Shown: positions 39,127 to 41,934 of the stretch, piece by piece
Numbering within the stretch: the first letter of the stretch is position 1
Layout of the letters: each line of letters starts with the position of its first letter
From: Candidatus Zixiibacteriota bacterium
GTDB lineage: Bacteria; RBG-13-66-14; B26-G2; WVWN01
Direction of reading: 5' to 3'
DNA: 41,934 nt
NCBI GenBank assembly: GCA_011773985.1
Contig: WVWN01000024.1
Span: forward strand, 73,614-115,547
The notes under the pieces: generated by a model
What the model saw: only the letters and a program-made list of their open reading frames with translations
What the model was told of the DNA's origin: nothing
Database searches by the model: none
Program-made: the position numbers and the translations under genes

Positions 39127-40269
39127 TTAGGTCTCCTTGAAAATCTCCTCCGCGGCCGCGACGCCCGCGCCCAACTCGACGACGAAACCCTTGTCGGCCA
39201 GCGCGCCTTCCAGCGCCGAAATCGCCGTTATGACGTCGAACGGCCCCACCGAGCCCATATGGGCGATGCGGACGACGCGGTTTTTGAGTTGCGCCTGGCC
39301 TCCGCCCAAAGTTACGCCGTAATTACGGGCTATGTGGTCGCGGAGTTCGTCGGCGCCGATTTCGTCGGGGGGGCGTATAATCGTCAAGACGTTGGCCGGG
39401 TTGAGCGGGAACAGCCGCAACGCGAGCGCGGTCACGGCCGCGCGCGTGGCCCGCGCCATCTTCTCGTGCCGGGAGTAGATGTTGGCCAGCCCTTCCTCCA
39501 TCATGAGCTCCAACGATTTGCCCAGCGCGCGCAGCGTCGAGACGGCCGGCGTACACGGCGTCTCGAATTTTTCGGCCCACTGGCGGTATTTCCGTAGGTC
39601 CAGGTAGTAACGCGGGCACTTCGCGCGCTCGCAAACTTTCCAGGCCTTCGAGCTCATGGAGATGAACGCTATGCCGGGCGGGGCCATGAAACTTTTTTGC
39701 GACGCCGAGAGCGTAACGTCCACGTTCCACTCGTCCATGCGGTAGTCCATCGCCCCCAGTCCCGACACCGCGTCTACGACGAGGAGTGCGTTCGTCTCCG
39801 CGACTATGCCCCCTATTTCCTCGATATTTTGCACGACGCCCGTGGAAGTGTCGACGAAGGTAACGAATACGGCGCGTATTTCGCCCGCGGTATCCTCGGC
39901 GAGCCTTTCCGCGACGAGCTTCGGGTTGACCGCGCGGCCCCACTCGACGTCGACGGCGCGGACCATGACGCCGTACGCCTTGAGGATCTCGGCCCAGCGG
40001 TTGCCGAAGTGGCCGCTCCGCACGACGAGCGCCTTCTCCCCCGGCGACATGACGTTCGCGACCGCGGCCTCCATCGCCGACGTCCCCGAGCCCGTCAAGA
40101 GGTAAACTTCCCGCGTGGTCCCTATGAACTCACGGAGCGTGGTAGAGACGTATTGGAAGAGCTCGTGGAATTCGCGGCCGCGGTGCGAGATCATGTCCGC
40201 CGCCTGCGCGCAGGCCACCGCGGCGGGTACGGGCGTGGGCCCGGGCGTCATTAAATATTTTTTTACCAT
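39127..40269 (-). CDS. Class V aminotransferase (alanine-glyoxylate / serine-pyruvate type)
   Basis: 380 aa from ATG 40269, reading MVKKYLMTPGPTPVPAAV; a longer frame starts at 40344, upstream of the predicted transcript start. PLP enzyme of fold type I. LTGSGTSAMEAAVANV binds the cofactor phosphate, VVDAVSGLGAM carries Asp166, and LSASQKSFMAPPG carries the Schiff-base Lys192. The family includes alanine--glyoxylate, serine--glyoxylate and some phosphoserine-type aminotransferases; these cannot be told apart here, and no serA is next to it. ACGAGG lies about 9 bases before the start. The gene separates two paralogous tagged secreted proteins. It is cytoplasmic. Confidence 0.88.
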   Translation of the reverse strand: MVKKYLMTPGPTPVPAAVACAQAADMISHRGREFHELFQYVSTTLREFIGTTREVYLLTGSGTSAMEAAVANVMSPGEKALVVRSGHFGNRWAEILKAYGVMVRAVDVEWGRAVNPKLVAERLAEDTAGEIRAVFVTFVDTSTGVVQNIEEIGGIVAETNALLVVDAVSGLGAMDYRMDEWNVDVTLSASQKSFMAPPGIAFISMSSKAWKVCERAKCPRYYLDLRKYRQWAEKFETPCTPAVSTLRALGKSLELMMEEGLANIYSRHEKMARATRAAVTALALRLFPLNPANVLTIIRPPDEIGADELRDHIARNYGVTLGGGQAQLKNRVVRIAHMGSVGPFDVITAISALEGALADKGFVVELGAGVAAAEEIFKET

Positions 40270-40310
40270 AACGACTGGCCTCGTGTTGTTGAACTTACCG
40301 TTGGGCCGTG

Positions 40311-40339
40311 AGTATAAAATACCGTTATAAAAATCACAA
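40311..40339 (-). promoter_or_regulatory. Minus-strand promoter for the class V aminotransferase
   Basis: TTGTGA (40334-40339), 17 bases, TATACT (40311-40316), read on the minus strand. Confidence 0.6.
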
Positions 40340-40477
40340 GGCATTTCCGGGGTCGGTATTACCCTTGCGCGTTAAAATCGCCGATGCCCGGCGCAGCGCC
40401 GAGCGCTTTAGTAAGAGATAATTATTTACTTTGTGGTTCGGTTATGTTAACGTAAAAAAGAATAGGAGGTGGTCGTA

Positions 40478-41050
40478 ATGAAATATTTTATGATTGCTTT
40501 GTCTCTCGCGTTTTGCCTGGCGAGCCTGTCGTCGGCGGCCGAGGTCCGCATTCGCTATTCTAACGGCAACTACAACGCTACGACCTATTTTGGGGGCTCG
40601 GGGCACCCGGGGACCGTCTTCAAGCCGACATCCGGCCAGTATCCGGTCTTCTTGAAGAAGGCCCATTTCGGGTTATACCGGAATGTTGTTGGCGTCCAGG
40701 TTAAGGTGTGGAGCACTACCGGCAATACGCCCGGCTCGTTGCTTGCCACTTTCCCGGCGACGACCAAGGTTTGGCCTACCTGGACCGACGTCGACATAAG
40801 CACTGCCAGCATCGTTATCAAGGCCGACAACTTCTTTCTCAGCACGAACAACCCGCAAATGGGCGCCCTAGGCACTGGCGTCAGGGGCGCATACCCGCAA
40901 ACTTACCCCGGCTACCACTACCGGTCCTCGGACGATATAAGGTGGAGCGCCTGGACGTTGACGGATTGGGCTATCGAGTGTACGGTGGAGACCAATTACG
41001 TTAGCGTCGCGCCGGCGAGCCTGGGCCGCGTAAAGGCGCTCTACCGCTAG
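40478..41050 (+). CDS. Small exported protein with PASLGRVKALYR tag, paralogue of 38376
   Basis: 190 aa from ATG 40478, eight bases after AGGAGG; an in-frame GTG at 40469 lies inside that site. A signal peptide ends ASLSSAAE. Blocks VRIRYSNGNYNATTYF, SGQYPVFLKKAHFGLYRN, VQVKVWSTTGNTPGSLLATF, DNFFLSTNN, YPQTYPGYHYRSSDDIRW and TDWAIECTVETNY match the paralogue at 38376 in the same order. Family not recognised. The C-terminus V-A-P-A-S-L-G-R-V-K-A-L-Y-R is identical to that of the paralogue over the last 14 residues, although the interior has diverged. A terminator follows. Confidence 0.72.
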   Translation: MKYFMIALSLAFCLASLSSAAEVRIRYSNGNYNATTYFGGSGHPGTVFKPTSGQYPVFLKKAHFGLYRNVVGVQVKVWSTTGNTPGSLLATFPATTKVWPTWTDVDISTASIVIKADNFFLSTNNPQMGALGTGVRGAYPQTYPGYHYRSSDDIRWSAWTLTDWAIECTVETNYVSVAPASLGRVKALYR

Positions 41051-41068
41051 CAGGATTACCCCGTAAAG

Positions 41069-41095
41069 AAGCCGGCCGCGAGGGCCGGCTTTTTC
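41069..41095 (+). terminator. Terminator after the tagged protein gene at 40478
   Basis: Perfect 9-bp stem AAGCCGGCC / GGCCGGCTT with a five-base loop, then TTTC. Confidence 0.8.
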
Positions 41096-41140
41096 GTTAT
41101 TTCCGCCCGAAGGCTCGAGCGGTGCCGCGCCGACGGTCCA

Positions 41141-41170
41141 GAAAAAAATAACCGGCAGTCGCCGGTTATT
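41141..41170 (-). terminator. Terminator of clpP
   Basis: Perfect 10-bp stem AATAACCGGC / GCCGGTTATT with a four-base loop and a T-run on the minus strand; it could also work on the plus strand. Confidence 0.8.
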
Positions 41171-41191
41171 ACTTTTACGTTTCCGCAAACT

Positions 41192-41809
41192 TTATTTACC
41201 GCGGCGTGGAGGACCTTTTTCGATTTCGGCGCGGTTTTTTATTACCTCGTCGATGATGCCGTACGCGACGGCCTCCTCCGGCGTTATGAAGTTGTCTCGG
41301 TCCGTGTCGCGCTCGACAGTGGCGAGGTCCTGGCCCGTGTGTTCGGCCAGCACCAGGTTGAGCAACTTCTTAAGGCGGAGGATTTCTTTGGCGTGGATGT
41401 CGATGTCGGACGCCTGCCCCTTGAAGCCGCTCGAGAGCTGGTGCAGGAGGATGGTCGAGTTGGGAAGGGCGTAACGTTTGCCCTTCGTACCCGCGGCGAG
41501 GATGACCGCGGCCATACTCGCGGCCATCCCCAGGCAGTACGTCGCGACGTCGCAGCGGATAAACTGCATCGTATCGTACACGGCGAAGCCCGCCGACACC
41601 GAGCCGCCCGGCGAGTTTATGTACAACAGCACGTCCCGCTCCGGGTCCTCTTTTTCCAGGTAGAGAAGTTGCGCGATTACCAGGTTCGCGATGTCGTCGT
41701 CGATGGGCGCGCCGATGAAGATGATGTGTTCCTTGAGGAGGCGGGAGTAGATGTCGTACTGGCGCTCGCCCCGGGCCGTCTGTTCGACCACCCACGGTAT
41801 CAGCGTCAC
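41192..41809 (-). CDS. clpP: ATP-dependent Clp protease proteolytic subunit ClpP
   Basis: 205 aa with a GTG start at 41809; GGAGGTAAAAC places the ribosome site correctly. ClpP forms the 14-mer proteolytic chamber that works with ClpX or ClpA. The catalytic triad is Ser98 in GMAASMAAV (most ClpP read G-Q-A-A-S-M), His123 in LLHQLSS, and Asp172 in RDTDRDNF, with the spacing of E. coli Clp[18 protein letters not shown] is the oxyanion region. The usual P-L-G-G after His-Gln is replaced by L-S-S-G-F, so it may be a divergent second-type ClpP. clpX and tig are not in the window. Confidence 0.92.
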   Translation of the reverse strand: MTLIPWVVEQTARGERQYDIYSRLLKEHIIFIGAPIDDDIANLVIAQLLYLEKEDPERDVLLYINSPGGSVSAGFAVYDTMQFIRCDVATYCLGMAASMAAVILAAGTKGKRYALPNSTILLHQLSSGFKGQASDIDIHAKEILRLKKLLNLVLAEHTGQDLATVERDTDRDNFITPEEAVAYGIIDEVIKNRAEIEKGPPRRGK

Positions 41810-41828
41810 GTTTTACCTCCGGCGGAAA

Positions 41829-41849
41829 GGCCGGCCGAGGCGGCCGGCC
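41829..41849 (-). terminator. Hairpin between tRNA-Ala and clpP
   Basis: Perfect 9-bp stem GGCCGGCCG / CGGCCGGCC with a three-base loop; on the minus strand it is followed by TTTCCGC. Probably ends the tRNA transcript. Confidence 0.55.
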
Positions 41850-41866
41850 GTAAGGCTTCTTCCATT

Positions 41867-41934
41867 TGGAGTTGAGGGGATTCGAACCCCTGACCTTCTG
41901 CATGCCATGCAGACGCGCTCCCAACTGCGCCACA
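41867..41934 (-). tRNA. tRNA-Ala (anticodon GGC), 5' end outside window
   Basis: Read on the minus strand. D arm GCGC-AGTTGGGA-GCGC, anticodon stem TCTGC / GCAGA with loop ATGGCAT (anticodon GGC), T arm AGGGG-TTCGAAT-CCCCT, acceptor 3' strand CAACTCC and A73. The first five bases lie beyond the window. CCA is not encoded (AAT follows). Confidence 0.93.

Overview
The window is about 42 kb of GC-rich bacterial DNA (roughly 60-65% G+C, judged by eye), densely coding, with many stop/start overlaps, clear Rho-independent terminators and strong TTGACA/TATAAT-type promoters. Both tRNAs lack an encoded CCA. A PorV/PorQ-like outer-membrane protein, a type IX-like C-terminal domain, lipoproteins and several beta-propellers point to a two-membrane bacterium. 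A 2-hydroxyacyl-CoA dehydratase activase homologue (an oxygen-sensitive Fe-S family) and selD suggest an anaerobe. The lineage cannot be fixed from sequence alone. An uncultured candidate phylum near the FCB group, or of the Coatesbacteria/WOR-3 kind, is a guess from gene content.

Layout. 1-4.9 kb: the end of selD, a lipoprotein, a 50-aa DUF2292 gene on the minus strand, a two-TM channel-like protein, a PorV/PorQ-like barrel, a secreted protein with a type IX-like C-terminal domain, and an AMIN-like secreted protein. 4.9-8.4 kb: a tightly coupled ruvC-ruvA-ruvB-pyrE run ending in a caspase-like DUF6642 gene. 8.5-17.4 kb: a VOC protein and a GT39-type transferase (minus), then a secreted unknown, a GNAT acetyltransferase, valS, and a Memo-family protein between two one-TM proteins. 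17.4-22.4 kb: a five-gene sugar operon (GT4, then WbpB-, WbpD-, WbpE- and WbpI-like enzymes) that should make a UDP-ManNAc3NAcA-type diacetamido uronic acid. 22.5-29.7 kb: initiator tRNA, two seven-blade 'GWAVG' propeller proteins (one exported, one lipoprotein), two large GT-C/DUF2079 membrane proteins and a Cu/Zn efflux permease. 29.7-32.8 kb: an SH3-like protein, a DUF4258/DUF2283 pair, and a PQQ-propeller gene with decayed copies of its 3' end. 33-37.3 kb: one 1404-aa double activase. 37.4-41.9 kb: three small secreted proteins, a class V aminotransferase, clpP and a partial tRNA-Ala.

The most interesting signal is a near-identical C-terminal peptide, P-A-S-[LF]-G-x-V-K-A-L-[YF]-[RE] at the very end, on four exported proteins of at least three unrelated folds. 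The lipid-anchored relative of one of them lacks it. This looks like an undescribed C-terminal sorting or anchoring tag. Other points of note are apparent non-canonical start codons (CTG, ATT, ATA), promoters that seem to give leaderless transcripts, a channel with an altered selectivity filter, a family of intergenic palindromes, and duplicated 3' remnants of the PQQ gene flanking the DUF4258/DUF2283 pair.
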